Shown: piece after piece, positions 1-8,388 of the stretch
Position numbering within the stretch: position 1 is the stretch's first letter
Layout of the letters: the number at the start of each line of letters is the position of its first letter
Assembly (NCBI RefSeq): GCF_900129915.1
Contig: NZ_FQXH01000007.1
Location: forward strand, 124,001-188,000
DNA: 64,000 nucleotides
Direction: 5' to 3'
From: Tepidibacter thalassicus DSM 15285
Lineage (GTDB): Bacteria > Bacillota > Clostridia > Peptostreptococcales > Peptostreptococcaceae
Translations under genes and position numbers: made by a program
Notes under the pieces: generated by a model
Databases searched by the model: none
The model's input: only the letters and a program-made list of their open reading frames with translations
What the model was told of the DNA's origin: nothing

Positions 1-1873
1 CTCTTCCATCATTAAACCTATTAACTGTAAGCAAACAATTATTTGTACATTTTTTACATCTTATCATAAAAGTTTGTATAGAAAATCTATCAAGCTCATC
101 TTTATTTAAAAGAGTGCTTTTATATCCATAAAAATATCTATTTTTAGCAATAATTGCAGCCCCAAATGCTCCCATAAGACCCGATATATCAGGTCTTATA
201 ACCTCTCTTTTTGTAATAACTTCAAAACTTCTAAGTACAGCATCATTGCAAAACATTCCACCCTGAACTATTATTTTCTCTCCTAAATCCTCTGGTTTTT
301 TCATTTTTATAACCTTAAACAAAGCATTTTTTATAACAGAATACGAAAGCCCTGCTGAAATATCCCCAACAGTAAACCCATCTTTTTGAGCTTGTTTCAC
401 TTTAGAATTCATAAATACTGTACATCTTGAACCTAAATCAATTGGATTTTTTGCAAATAAAGCAATATTTACAAATTCTTTTACATCCATACCAAGAGTA
501 TTTGCAAATGTCTCTATAAAAGAACCACACCCCGATGAACAAGCTTCATTTAACATTATGTTTTCAATAATTTTATTCTTTATTTTCAAACATTTCATAT
601 CTTGTCCACCAATATCTAAAACAAAATCTACTTCTGGTAAAAAAAACTGAGCTGCTATATAATGCGCTATTGTTTCAACCTCTCCTATGTCAATAAGTAG
701 AGCTGATTTTAAAAATTCTTCACCATAACCAGTTACCACAGAATTTACTATTTTTGCATTCTCAGGTAATTTATCATACAAATCTTTTAGTGCTTTTATT
801 ACAGAATCAAGGGGACTTCCTTTATTAGTATCATAAAAAGAATACAAAATCGAGCATTCTTCATCTATAAGTACAACTTTAGTTGTAGTAGATCCTGCAT
901 CTATTCCTAAATAACAATTTCCATTAAAATTTTTCAGTTCCTTTCTCTTTACTTTGTCTTTACTATGTCTTAATCTAAATTCATCAAGTTCATGCTTGTT
1001 TTTAAATAAAGGTTGTAACTTTACAATTTCGTTATTTTCAAAACTATTTAAATTAAATAATCTACTTTTTAATTCATAAAGAGAAATTTTCTCTTTATTT
1101 TTTGATTCCATGGCTGCTCCCATAGCAACATAAAATTGAGAATTCTCAGGAAATACAACTTCACAATCATCCAATTTTAAAGTTTCTTTAAATCTATTTC
1201 TAAGTTCAGATAAAAAATAAAGTGGTCCTCCTAAAAACGCTACATTTCCTTTTATAGACTTACCACATGCAAGACCTGATATCGTTTGATTTACTACAGC
1301 TTGAAATATAGAAACTGCTATATCTTCTTTTAATGCTCCTTGATTTAAAAGAGGTTGAATATCTGTTTTAGCAAATACACCACACCTAGCAGCTATAGGA
1401 TATATTGTTTTATAATTTTTTGCAAGTTCATTAAGACCAGCAGCATCAGTTTTTAAAAGTGATGCCATTTGATCTATAAAAGCTCCAGTACCTCCCGCAC
1501 AAATACCATTCATTCTTTGTTCTACTCCATCATTAAAAAATGTTATTTTTGCATCCTCCCCTCCAAGTTCAATAGCTACATCAGTATGTGGAATAAAATT
1601 TTCAATAGCTTTTTTAGAAGCTATAACCTCTTGTATAAATTCTATATTCAACCATTTTGATACAAAAATACCTCCTGAACCTGCTACCATAATAGTTATA
1701 TGATTATCTTTAAATTTATTGTAAATTTCAACTATCAATTCTATAACTGCTTTTTTTATATCAGAATAATGTCTTTTATATCTACTAAAAACTATCCTAT
1801 TACTACTATCCAATATCACAATTTTAACAGTAGTCGAACCTACATCTAATCCTAAATGTAATAAATTATTCAT
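1..1873 (-). CDS. Giant acyl-CoA dehydratase activase (BadF/BadG/HgdC type), 3' part outside window
   Basis: I translated this myself; about 624 N-terminal residues are in the window and the frame stays open at the left edge. Two ASKHA ATPase repeats are visible: [10 protein letters not shown] near residue 8 with [11 protein letters not shown] near 125, and [10 protein letters not shown] near 322 followed by [11 protein letters not shown]. Cys residues in those loops match the [4Fe-4S] ligands of 2-hydroxyglutaryl-CoA dehydratase activators. A Cys-rich segment (RCKKCTNNC) near residue 605 marks the start of the DUF2229-type part of the roughly 1,400-residue fused family. Such activases drive ATP-dependent electron transfer to radical dehydratases; the substrate of this fused family is not established. 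ATG at 1873, with GGGAGGTG about 13 nt upstream, follows the 56-aa gene closely. It probably lies inside the sigK-intervening element. Confidence 0.85.
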   Translation of the reverse strand, partial: MNNLLHLGLDVGSTTVKIVILDSSNRIVFSRYKRHYSDIKKAVIELIVEIYNKFKDNHITIMVAGSGGIFVSKWLNIEFIQEVIASKKAIENFIPHTDVAIELGGEDAKITFFNDGVEQRMNGICAGGTGAFIDQMASLLKTDAAGLNELAKNYKTIYPIAARCGVFAKTDIQPLLNQGALKEDIAVSIFQAVVNQTISGLACGKSIKGNVAFLGGPLYFLSELRNRFKETLKLDDCEVVFPENSQFYVAMGAAMESKNKEKISLYELKSRLFNLNSFENNEIVKLQPLFKNKHELDEFRLRHSKDKVKRKELKNFNGNCYLGIDAGSTTTKVVLIDEECSILYSFYDTNKGSPLDSVIKALKDLYDKLPENAKIVNSVVTGYGEEFLKSALLIDIGEVETIAHYIAAQFFLPEVDFVLDIGGQDMKCLKIKNKIIENIMLNEACSSGCGSFIETFANTLGMDVKEFVNIALFAKNPIDLGSRCTVFMNSKVKQAQKDGFTVGDISAGLSYSVIKNALFKVIKMKKPEDLGEKIIVQGGMFCNDAVLRSFEVITKREVIRPDISGLMGAFGAAIIAKNRYFYGYKSTLLNKDELDRFSIQTFMIRCKKCTNNCLLTVNRFNDGR

Positions 1874-1901
1874 ACAAATTAAAAATTCACCTCCCAATCT
1901 A

Positions 1902-2072
1902 TTAATCTCCTTCAGATAATAATTCTTCTATAATCTCCCATCCAACCCGATGAAAATCATATAATACTTCATTTACTTCTTCTAAATTCAATTTAGGCCC
2001 TATAATATATACTTTTGTATTACCAAATTTATAAAATTCATCATATTCTATATTATCTTTTTCACAATTCAT
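1902..2072 (-). CDS. Small acidic hypothetical protein, 56 aa
   Basis: A short reading frame begins [17 protein letters not shown] and ends [16 protein letters not shown]. It is preceded by a strong GGGGGGAATGTT Shine-Dalgarno region, and its stop lies just before the RBS of the giant activase, so the two are probably co-transcribed. The terminator at 2132-2174 separates it from the glycyl-radical genes upstream. It has no Cys pair, signal peptide or membrane segment; it is acidic, with a likely amphipathic C-terminal helix. I do not recognise the family. A role as an accessory to the activase is only a guess from position. Confidence 0.6.
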   Translation of the reverse strand: MNCEKDNIEYDEFYKFGNTKVYIIGPKLNLEEVNEVLYDFHRVGWEIIEELLSEGD

Positions 2073-2131
2073 AACATTCCCCCCCTTATTCCAAATATAT
2101 GAATCTATAAATTTGTCCTATTCATTTTTAG

Positions 2132-2174
2132 TTAAACAAAAAAATAGTGCTTAAAAAAATATAAGCACTATTTT
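2132..2174 (-). terminator. Rho-independent terminator of yjjI-yjjW
   Basis: A 13-bp perfect stem (2141-2153 with 2162-2174) and an 8-nt loop are followed on the minus strand by TTTGTTT. It begins immediately after the yjjW stop codon. Confidence 0.85.
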
Positions 2175-3008
2175 TTAAACTAAAATTACATTTTCACATC
2201 CATTTTTAACTGCTAAATTTAAAAGTTCTTCCATCATATCCTCACTAGGTACACAACTATCAATAATATCTTTACGAACTCCAATTGGTCTATATTTTAT
2301 AATTTTATATCTTATATTAGAATTTAAAGATACAAGTAATTTACTAATCATATCGACATTATAATAATTGTTTAAAACACCTGGAACAATAACAGTTCTT
2401 ATTTCATATAATTTATTAATTTTTGCAAGATATTTTACATTTTCAATCACAACATCATTACCCTTACCCGTAAGCATTTTATGTTCTTTAAAATCATACG
2501 CTTTTATATCTACCATAGCCATATCTATCAAATCAACTAACTCTTTTTTTTCATATAAAGGAATTGAAGCATTTGTATCAATAAAAACAGTTAATCCCAT
2601 ACTTTTTACTTTTTTAAATAAATCTACTAAAAATTCAGATTGAAGTGTACATTCACCACCAGAAACTGTTATTCCAGAAATAAATGACTTTACTTTATTT
2701 ATTTCTTTTAAAACTTCATCAACACTCATATAAGTCGCCTTCGGTGAACTATTGTTTTTACAAATTTGCAAACACAAATCACACATTTTACAAATATTTT
2801 TATCCCATATTACATTTCCGAATTTTAACATAAGAGCATTATAAGGACATTTACTCACACATATACCACAACTATTACAAACATTTATAGTTTCTGGATT
2901 ATGACAATAAAGACAATTAAAATTGCATCCCTGCATAAAAATCACAGTTCTATTTCCAGGTCCATCTACAGAACTAAAAGGAATTATTTTATTTACTAAT
3001 CCTCGCAT
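2175..3008 (-). CDS. yjjW: YjjW-type glycyl-radical enzyme activase (radical SAM)
   Basis: A 277-residue radical SAM protein. CNFNCLYC (Cys28, 32, 35) is the CxxxCxxC motif binding the SAM [4Fe-4S] cluster. Two ferredoxin-like motifs follow, CNSCGICVSKC (44-54) and CKMCDLCLQIC (73-83), as is usual for glycyl-radical activases. GGE in TVSGGECTLQ is the SAM-binding GGE motif. It should abstract H from the glycine of its partner YjjI, encoded immediately upstream with a 20-bp overlap (translational coupling). An NPETxNxC context after the cluster is as in YjjW. It lies in the presumed sigK-intervening element and ends at a strong terminator. Confidence 0.9.
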   Translation of the reverse strand: MRGLVNKIIPFSSVDGPGNRTVIFMQGCNFNCLYCHNPETINVCNSCGICVSKCPYNALMLKFGNVIWDKNICKMCDLCLQICKNNSSPKATYMSVDEVLKEINKVKSFISGITVSGGECTLQSEFLVDLFKKVKSMGLTVFIDTNASIPLYEKKELVDLIDMAMVDIKAYDFKEHKMLTGKGNDVVIENVKYLAKINKLYEIRTVIVPGVLNNYYNVDMISKLLVSLNSNIRYKIIKYRPIGVRKDIIDSCVPSEDMMEELLNLAVKNGCENVILV

Positions 3009-4494
3009 TATTTCTAACCTTTCTCTTTAATACTTTATTGTTTTTTACTGCTCCAAGTCCTAATGCAACAGTATCTTGAAGAACCTGTTCCCCTCTTTCT
3101 AATTTCTCCATTTCTGATTTTTTTACAAGATATCCTGTAATTCTAATAATATCACTATCCGTAGAATATAATGAAAAATATCTCATATTTTCTTTAAATG
3201 CACCTTTAATAATATCTAATATAAACTCTGGGTTATTTTTAGCCATACTGTCAAAACTGAAAATATCACCTATACCTGATGGAAAAAATTTATGAAATTT
3301 AGCTGCTTGCATTAAATGTTCATGAATTTCAGGTTCTTCTCCAATAGGTATTCTACACCCAGGGCTTATACCATTATCTGTATCTATTCCGACCTGAGCA
3401 TGTAACAAATATTTTCCATTTGAAACTTTACAGTGAGAATTATTATGTTTACACACTTCCTTTTCTAATCTAGAAATAATTTTAAGTCCCAATTTATTAG
3501 CATATTCACTATGTCCAAATCTATCTTCTTGTTTATCTGAATTTATAAAGTGATTTACACACTCTGCTAAACCAAAAATACCAAACATAGCTGTAAAATT
3601 ATTTTTACTAATCAATCCTTCTTTAACTAAAAAACTTGATTCAAAAAAACCGCTTTCTTCAACTAAAAATTTAACTCTTTCATCTATATAAGAGGCCATT
3701 CTTTTTACTGCATCTGGAAGAATTACATCGATAAAATCATCTACATCTTTTGACTTTTTAGCTAAATTTGCTAAATTTAATCTTACTAATGTATAACTTC
3801 CACCACCTATATTTAACCCATTATAACAGCTAACTATTCCATAATTTTCTCCCAAATCATTTAAAAACATTTCATGATTTGCAAAACTCGGCTTCGCTGT
3901 AATAAGTGCTGTATTTATCGCATCAATAGCAAAATCATTCGGCGTATTTTTACTATATTTAATTGTAATATTGGGAATAGCATTTTGAAGTTCTCTTTCC
4001 GCTTTTAATATCAACCTTCCAGCTTTAGTGTCTTTTGGACCAATATTAGCATGACAAAATGAATCTGTAATAGTTCTATCTATATGAGTTAAAAATAATT
4101 TTATAACATCATAAGCTTTCTTTTCATCTTCTACAAACGGATCAAGTAAAATATCAATATTTCCTATATACACAGGAAAAGAAGTTATAGAAGGAACATG
4201 TTTATATAAAATCAATAAATTATTTACCGCTTCTAAAATATTCTTAGGAGGTTTAAGTCCTAAAAACTCACTTCCATTTTTTATAAACTTTTCATAATCA
4301 GGTACTACGTATCTAGGTCTATATGGTGCATGTCCTTCATTAAGGTCACAAATTATGCCTTCGTTTATGTATTCATAGACCTCTTTGCTTACATTAAGAA
4401 CACTTAAACTATTTTCTGCTTCTCTTGCAAGACTCAATACCTTCTGCTCATAAGTTAAAGAATTATCTTTTATAATATTCAAAACATTATTCAT
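2989..4494 (-). CDS. yjjI: YjjI family glycyl-radical enzyme
   Basis: A 501-residue protein of the short YjjI glycyl-radical family (pyruvate formate-lyase has about 760). The radical loop is IIRITGYL, with the radical Gly near residue 454, about 47 residues from the C terminus. A Cys in GIVSCYNGLNIGGGS lies mid-protein where the thiyl-radical Cys is expected; that placement is my inference. Substrate and reaction of YjjI proteins are unknown. The start is ATG at 4494 with GGAGAG upstream. It forms a two-gene operon with its activase and runs divergently from the recombinase. A weak CcpA-like site lies about 65 bp upstream. Confidence 0.9.
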   Translation of the reverse strand: MNNVLNIIKDNSLTYEQKVLSLAREAENSLSVLNVSKEVYEYINEGIICDLNEGHAPYRPRYVVPDYEKFIKNGSEFLGLKPPKNILEAVNNLLILYKHVPSITSFPVYIGNIDILLDPFVEDEKKAYDVIKLFLTHIDRTITDSFCHANIGPKDTKAGRLILKAERELQNAIPNITIKYSKNTPNDFAIDAINTALITAKPSFANHEMFLNDLGENYGIVSCYNGLNIGGGSYTLVRLNLANLAKKSKDVDDFIDVILPDAVKRMASYIDERVKFLVEESGFFESSFLVKEGLISKNNFTAMFGIFGLAECVNHFINSDKQEDRFGHSEYANKLGLKIISRLEKEVCKHNNSHCKVSNGKYLLHAQVGIDTDNGISPGCRIPIGEEPEIHEHLMQAAKFHKFFPSGIGDIFSFDSMAKNNPEFILDIIKGAFKENMRYFSLYSTDSDIIRITGYLVKKSEMEKLERGEQVLQDTVALGLGAVKNNKVLKRKVRNNARISK

Positions 4495-4556
4495 TTATAT
4501 CCACTCTCCATTTTAATTTTACTTGACATATATATTTTATATCCATCATCACATTT

Positions 4557-4572
4557 TGGCAAACGTTATCTT
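4557..4572 (-). promoter_or_regulatory. Weak CcpA/LacI-type (cre-like) site upstream of yjjI
   Basis: The sequence TGGCAAACGTTATCTT matches the cre consensus WTGNNARCGNWWWCAW at 14 of 16 positions, including the central ARCG. It lies between the divergent yjjI and recombinase genes. Catabolite control of yjjI would fit fermentative metabolism, but this is one site judged by eye. Confidence 0.3.
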
Positions 4573-4619
4573 AAAAATAAACATTATAATTTTACTTTTA
4601 ACATATTAATACAAATAAA

Positions 4620-4648
4620 TCATATTTATTAATACAAAAACATTTAAT
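4620..4648 (+). promoter_or_regulatory. Candidate sigma-E promoter of the recombinase
   Basis: TCATATT (4620-4626) matches the sigma-E -35 consensus KMATATT exactly. After a 14-bp spacer, CATTTAAT (4641-4648) matches CATACAMT at 6 of 8. The recombinase ATG is 24 bp further on. B. subtilis spoIVCA is also sigma-E dependent. Confidence 0.55.
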
Positions 4649-4671
4649 TATATAAAAGGAGAAGATATTAT

Positions 4672-6210
4672 ATGCTAAAAGTCTGCATGTATCTTAGAAA
4701 ATCAAGAGCTGATGTAGAAGCTGAAAGAAAAGGAGAAGGAGAAACTTTATTAAAACACAAAAAAATTTTAAATAAATTTGCAAAAGAAAACAATCTTAAT
4801 ATAATAAAAATATACGAAGAAATAGTTTCTGGAGAAAGTCTTGTTCATAGGCCTCAAATGTTAAAACTTCTTAAAGATGTAGAGAAAAAAATGTACGATG
4901 GAGTTCTATGTATGGATATTGATAGACTTGGCCGTGGAAATATGCAGGAACAAGGTCTAATTTTAGAGACATTTAAAAAATCAAATACAAAAATAATCAC
5001 TCCTAGAAAAATTTATAATTTAAAAGATGAATTTGATGAAGAGTATTCAGAATTTGAAGCTTTTATGGCACGTAAAGAATTAAAAATAATAAATAGAAGA
5101 CTTCAAAATGGTAGAATCCGAAGCATAGAAGAAGGGAACTATCTAGGTACACTTCCTCCATATGGATATGAAATTTATTATACAGACAAGTATAGAACTC
5201 TTAAAATTAATAAAGAGCAATCTCATGTTGTTAAAATGATATTTGATTTATACATAAATCACGGAATGGGTGGAAAAAAAATAGCTAATACTCTAAATAA
5301 TATGGGATATAAAAGTTATACAGGAAAAGAATGGTCAAGTTCTTCTGTACTCAATATTATAAAAAACAAAGTATACACCGGAAGAATACAATGGAAAAAA
5401 ACAGAAAACAAAAAATCTAAAAAAATAGGCCAAATAAAAGAAACCAAAATTAGACCTAAAGAAGAATGGATAGATGTTGAAGGTAAACACGAACCAATAA
5501 TATCAATGGAAATTTACGAAAAAGCCCAAAAAATACTATCAAAAAAATACCATATTCCTTACCATTTTAACAACAAAATTAAAAATCCACTAGCAGGTTT
5601 AATCAAATGCTTTAATTGCAATTCTTCTATGATTCTTAGACCTTACAAAAATAAAGATGACCAAATTATGTGCTATAAAAATTGTAAAAATAAAAGTAGT
5701 AAATTAATATATATAGAAAAAAATTTAATTTTAGGATTAAATAAATGGCTAGAAAAATATCAACTAGACTGGAATATAATGAAAACAATAAACAACGATA
5801 TAGATTACACCATAAATTTGTATAAAAAAAATTTATATAATTTACAAAAACAACTATCCAAACTTGAAAACCAAAAAAATAATATTTACGACTTACTAGA
5901 ACGCAAAATATACGATGAAGATACATATATAGAAAGGTCTAAAAAAATAAATACAAAAATTGAAAATATAAAAAAATCTATTGAAAAAATAAAATCCAAC
6001 CTAAATTTGAAAATAAAAAATCAAAATAATAAAAAAAATATTATTACTAAAATAAAAAAAATATTAGATCTCTATGAAAAAACAAATGATCCATCTAAAA
6101 AAAATAAATTACTGAAATCTGTAATCTACTATGTGGAATACAAAAAAGAAAAACATCAAAAAAACGATGAATTTACTTTAATTATTTATCCTAAATTACC
6201 AAAAAAGTAA
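4672..6210 (+). CDS. spoIVCA: Large serine recombinase, SpoIVCA-like, of the sigK-intervening element
   Basis: A 512-residue large serine recombinase, close to SpoIVCA (about 500 aa). Residues 1-150 form the resolvase catalytic domain, with nucleophile Ser11 in YLRKSRAD and arginines in DIDRLGRGN. Residues about 155-275 are the recombinase DNA-binding domain (GTLPPYGYEI; a second helix region SYTGKEWSSSSVLNIIKNKVYTG split over two motifs). A zinc ribbon (CFNC and a later CYKNC) lies near 310-340. A very Lys/Asn-rich coiled coil fills about 375-470. AAAGGAG precedes the ATG. It converges on the broken sigK, with its stop 10 bp from the putative attachment site. It should excise the element in the mother cell to rebuild sigK; directionality factors were not found. 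Confidence 0.85.
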   Translation: MLKVCMYLRKSRADVEAERKGEGETLLKHKKILNKFAKENNLNIIKIYEEIVSGESLVHRPQMLKLLKDVEKKMYDGVLCMDIDRLGRGNMQEQGLILETFKKSNTKIITPRKIYNLKDEFDEEYSEFEAFMARKELKIINRRLQNGRIRSIEEGNYLGTLPPYGYEIYYTDKYRTLKINKEQSHVVKMIFDLYINHGMGGKKIANTLNNMGYKSYTGKEWSSSSVLNIIKNKVYTGRIQWKKTENKKSKKIGQIKETKIRPKEEWIDVEGKHEPIISMEIYEKAQKILSKKYHIPYHFNNKIKNPLAGLIKCFNCNSSMILRPYKNKDDQIMCYKNCKNKSSKLIYIEKNLILGLNKWLEKYQLDWNIMKTINNDIDYTINLYKKNLYNLQKQLSKLENQKNNIYDLLERKIYDEDTYIERSKKINTKIENIKKSIEKIKSNLNLKIKNQNNKKNIITKIKKILDLYEKTNDPSKKNKLLKSVIYYVEYKKEKHQKNDEFTLIIYPKLPKK

Positions 6211-6219
6211 ATTATAATA

Positions 6220-6264
6220 GGTAGATAAAGTATTTAGGATATCTCATTTCCTTCTTTATCTACC
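6220..6264. other. Putative recombinase attachment site at the sigK break
   Basis: Perfect 11-bp inverted repeats, GGTAGATAAAG at 6220-6230 and its complement at 6254-6264, flank a 23-bp centre that contains GATATC. The right arm is sigK coding sequence (codons for VDKEG) and the left arm is non-sigK. Homology to sigK stops in the centre, after the codons for GNEIS. Large serine recombinases use sites of roughly this size with half-site symmetry around a central crossover. Confidence 0.6.
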
Positions 6265-6608
6265 CCTATTGGGTCTTGCAAAGAAACTTCTCCTTTGTTT
6301 TTTTTTCCCGCTCTAATACTCATTAATATTTCATTTTCTATACATCTAGCAGCATAAGTAGCAAGTCTTGTTCCCTTCTCTATATTGTAGGTATCTATTG
6401 CTTTTATAAGTCCTATTGTTCCTATGGATATTAAGTCTTCAAGCTCTTCCTGATAATTTGTATATTTTTTTACAATATGTGCAACTAATCTTAAATTTCT
6501 CTCTATAAGAATATTTTTTGCATTTAAATCTCCATTTTTAAACCTCTTTAGATACTCAAGTTCTTCTTTAGGGGTTAATGGATTAGGGAAAGATTTTGTG
6601 CAAGCCAA
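6234..6608 (-). CDS. sigK: Sigma-K, N-terminal part only (split sigK gene)
   Basis: Encodes regions 1.2 to about 3.0 of the mother-cell sigma factor: [29 protein letters not shown] and [17 protein letters not shown] are near-identical to B. subtilis SigK. It ends after [16 protein letters not shown] at a stop created by foreign sequence; about 100 residues with regions 3 and 4 are missing. I choose TTG at 6608, placed 6 nt after GGGGGTG. The in-frame ATG at 6635 lies at the likely transcription start and cannot have an RBS. An in-frame stop sits two codons upstream of that ATG. The product therefore begins [11 protein letters not shown] and has no inhibitory pro-sequence. The C-terminal part should lie left of this window. 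Confidence 0.9.
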   Translation of the reverse strand: MACTKSFPNPLTPKEELEYLKRFKNGDLNAKNILIERNLRLVAHIVKKYTNYQEELEDLISIGTIGLIKAIDTYNIEKGTRLATYAARCIENEILMSIRAGKKNKGEVSLQDPIGVDKEGNEIS

Positions 6609-6640
6609 TAGATTCACCCCCATATATTGCGTCATTCTAT

Positions 6641-6669
6641 ATTATATGAATATAAAGTTTTCAACGTGC
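6641..6669 (-). promoter_or_regulatory. Candidate sigma-E promoter of sigK
   Basis: On the minus strand, GCACGTT (6663-6669; 5 of 7 to KMATATT), a 14-bp spacer and CATATAAT (6641-6648; 7 of 8 to CATACAMT). The expected transcription start falls near 6634, which rules out the upstream ATG of sigK. The -35 is only a few bases after the PBP stop codon. Confidence 0.55.
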
Positions 6670-6675
6670 CTGTAC

Positions 6676-8331
6676 TTATTTAATATTATTTATATTTTTA
6701 ACAATATCTCTAAAAACAGGTGCCGCAGAACCTCCACCTGATTTTCCATTATATACAAATACTGTTATTGCATATTTAGGACTTTTTGCAGGATAATACC
6801 CCGTAAACCAACCATGTACTAATTTTTTACCGTTAACATAGCTTTCTGCAGAACCAGTTTTTCCTGCACTTCCTCCTTTAAGTCCTTTTATATTTTTTGC
6901 AGTTCCTTCTCTTACTACACCCTCCATCAATTTCCTAACTCTATTTATCACAAATGGAGATACAACTACTTTGTCCTTTTCAGGTCTATATTTCTCTATT
7001 TCTTTCATATTTTCATTAAGCACAGAGTCAAATAAATACAATTTTTTATATACTCCATTATTAGCTATTATTTGTGTCATTTGATTTACTTGAAGTGGCG
7101 TTACTTCTATATCCCCTTGCCCTATGGATATATTTCCTATTGCATTTCCCTTTATTTTATCCCCAGCAGGAAGAATCCCACATTTTTCTTCTTTAAGTCC
7201 AATATTAACTTTATCCTTTAATCCCATTTTTTTAGCCATATCTAATATTTTTTTACTACCAACTCTTTTTCCTACTTCAACAAATACAGGATTACACGAA
7301 TTATAAAAAGCTTCCTTAAAAGTTTCTTCTCCATGGCCTTTTCGCTTCCAACAATTTATTTTAAGCCCATTTAAATCTATTTCTCCAGTACAATTAAATT
7401 TTTCATCTTCGTCTACTACTCCTTCTTCAAACGCAGCAAGAGATACTATTATTTTAAATATAGAACCAGGAGGATAACTACATTGAATAGCTTTATTGAG
7501 TAACTCTTGATTTTTACTATTTATATAATCTTCAACTTTATTAGGATTAAAATTCGGTCTAGATGCCATGGCCAAAATTTCTCCTGTATTTACATTTGAA
7601 ACTACAACAGCACCTTTTTTGCTTTCTTTATCTAAAGCCTTTTCAACTGCTTTTTGTATATTATAATCTATAGTTAACTTTATATTTTTAGATTTAAGAT
7701 TCTCATCTCTATATTTTTTAAAACTACCAGGTACTACATTTTGTCTAGCATCTATAAAAGCTTCTACATATTCTCTTCTTTGATTTTTTAACAAGCCATC
7801 TTTAGCTCTTTCTATACCACTTACTCCTTTATTTTCATATTTATTTATATATCCAATAGTATGAGTAAGTATATTCTCTTTTAAATACCTATGTGTTTTA
7901 TTTACTATTAAAACTCCACTTTGACTTTCTATTTTTCTTTTTAAATTTTCATTTAAATATCTTATTTTTAACTCTATTAAATCACTTTTACACTCAAAAT
8001 TCTTATATATATTTTTTTCAGACATATTAGTTATATTTTTTAAAAGCTCTATTGTTTTTTTATTTAACTTAAAATTTCTTTTCAATATAACAAGTACATC
8101 TTCTTTCTCTTTATCTGTTAAAAGAATATTATTTCTATCATATATAGAACCTCTATTACTAGTTAAATCCACTTTTATTTCACTTTGTCTTATTGCTCTA
8201 TCATAATATTCTTTTCCTTTATAAACTTGAATATAAGAAAGTCTTCCTAAAATTAAAATAAATACAAAAATAAAAAAATATAAAACCAATTCAATTCTTT
8301 TATTTTTCTTTTTAACATTATTTTTTCTCAA
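6676..8331 (-). CDS. Class B penicillin-binding protein (transpeptidase)
   Basis: A 551-residue protein with one N-terminal membrane helix (VLYFFIFVFILILG), a PBP dimerisation domain, and a transpeptidase domain with SIFK (SxxK serine), SCN and KTGS motifs. It cross-links peptidoglycan outside the membrane. The gene order udk-PBP recalls B. subtilis udk-greA-yrrS-pbpI; PbpI (PBP4b) is a mother-cell PBP, which would suit its place before sigK, but orthology is inferred. The start is TTG at 8331 (reading LRKNNVKKK). Its Shine-Dalgarno GGGGGTG is made from the 3' arm of the upstream terminator hairpin. Confidence 0.85.
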   Translation of the reverse strand: MRKNNVKKKNKRIELVLYFFIFVFILILGRLSYIQVYKGKEYYDRAIRQSEIKVDLTSNRGSIYDRNNILLTDKEKEDVLVILKRNFKLNKKTIELLKNITNMSEKNIYKNFECKSDLIELKIRYLNENLKRKIESQSGVLIVNKTHRYLKENILTHTIGYINKYENKGVSGIERAKDGLLKNQRREYVEAFIDARQNVVPGSFKKYRDENLKSKNIKLTIDYNIQKAVEKALDKESKKGAVVVSNVNTGEILAMASRPNFNPNKVEDYINSKNQELLNKAIQCSYPPGSIFKIIVSLAAFEEGVVDEDEKFNCTGEIDLNGLKINCWKRKGHGEETFKEAFYNSCNPVFVEVGKRVGSKKILDMAKKMGLKDKVNIGLKEEKCGILPAGDKIKGNAIGNISIGQGDIEVTPLQVNQMTQIIANNGVYKKLYLFDSVLNENMKEIEKYRPEKDKVVVSPFVINRVRKLMEGVVREGTAKNIKGLKGGSAGKTGSAESYVNGKKLVHGWFTGYYPAKSPKYAITVFVYNGKSGGGSAAPVFRDIVKNINNIK

Positions 8332-8376
8332 AAAAACACCCCCTGATAAAAATTATTTTTTCCAATTATCAGGGGG
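8331..8376 (-). terminator. Terminator after udk, overlapping the PBP ribosome binding site
   Basis: An 11-bp perfect stem, CCCCCTGATAA-type (8366-8376 with 8339-8349), is followed on the minus strand by TGTTTTTTT. The GGGGG of the 3' arm is also the only plausible Shine-Dalgarno for the PBP gene, so readthrough transcripts would hide that RBS. Confidence 0.85.
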
Positions 8377-8388
8377 TTAATACTTAAT

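Noticed and set aside
1469-1660. 63-codon plus-strand frame
   Set aside because: It is the antisense of the giant activase coding sequence and has no RBS; codon use fits the minus strand.
6609-6635. ATG start for sigK with a nine-codon extension
   Set aside because: It sits at the predicted transcription start of the sigma-E promoter, so no RBS could precede it; TTG at 6608 has a good one.
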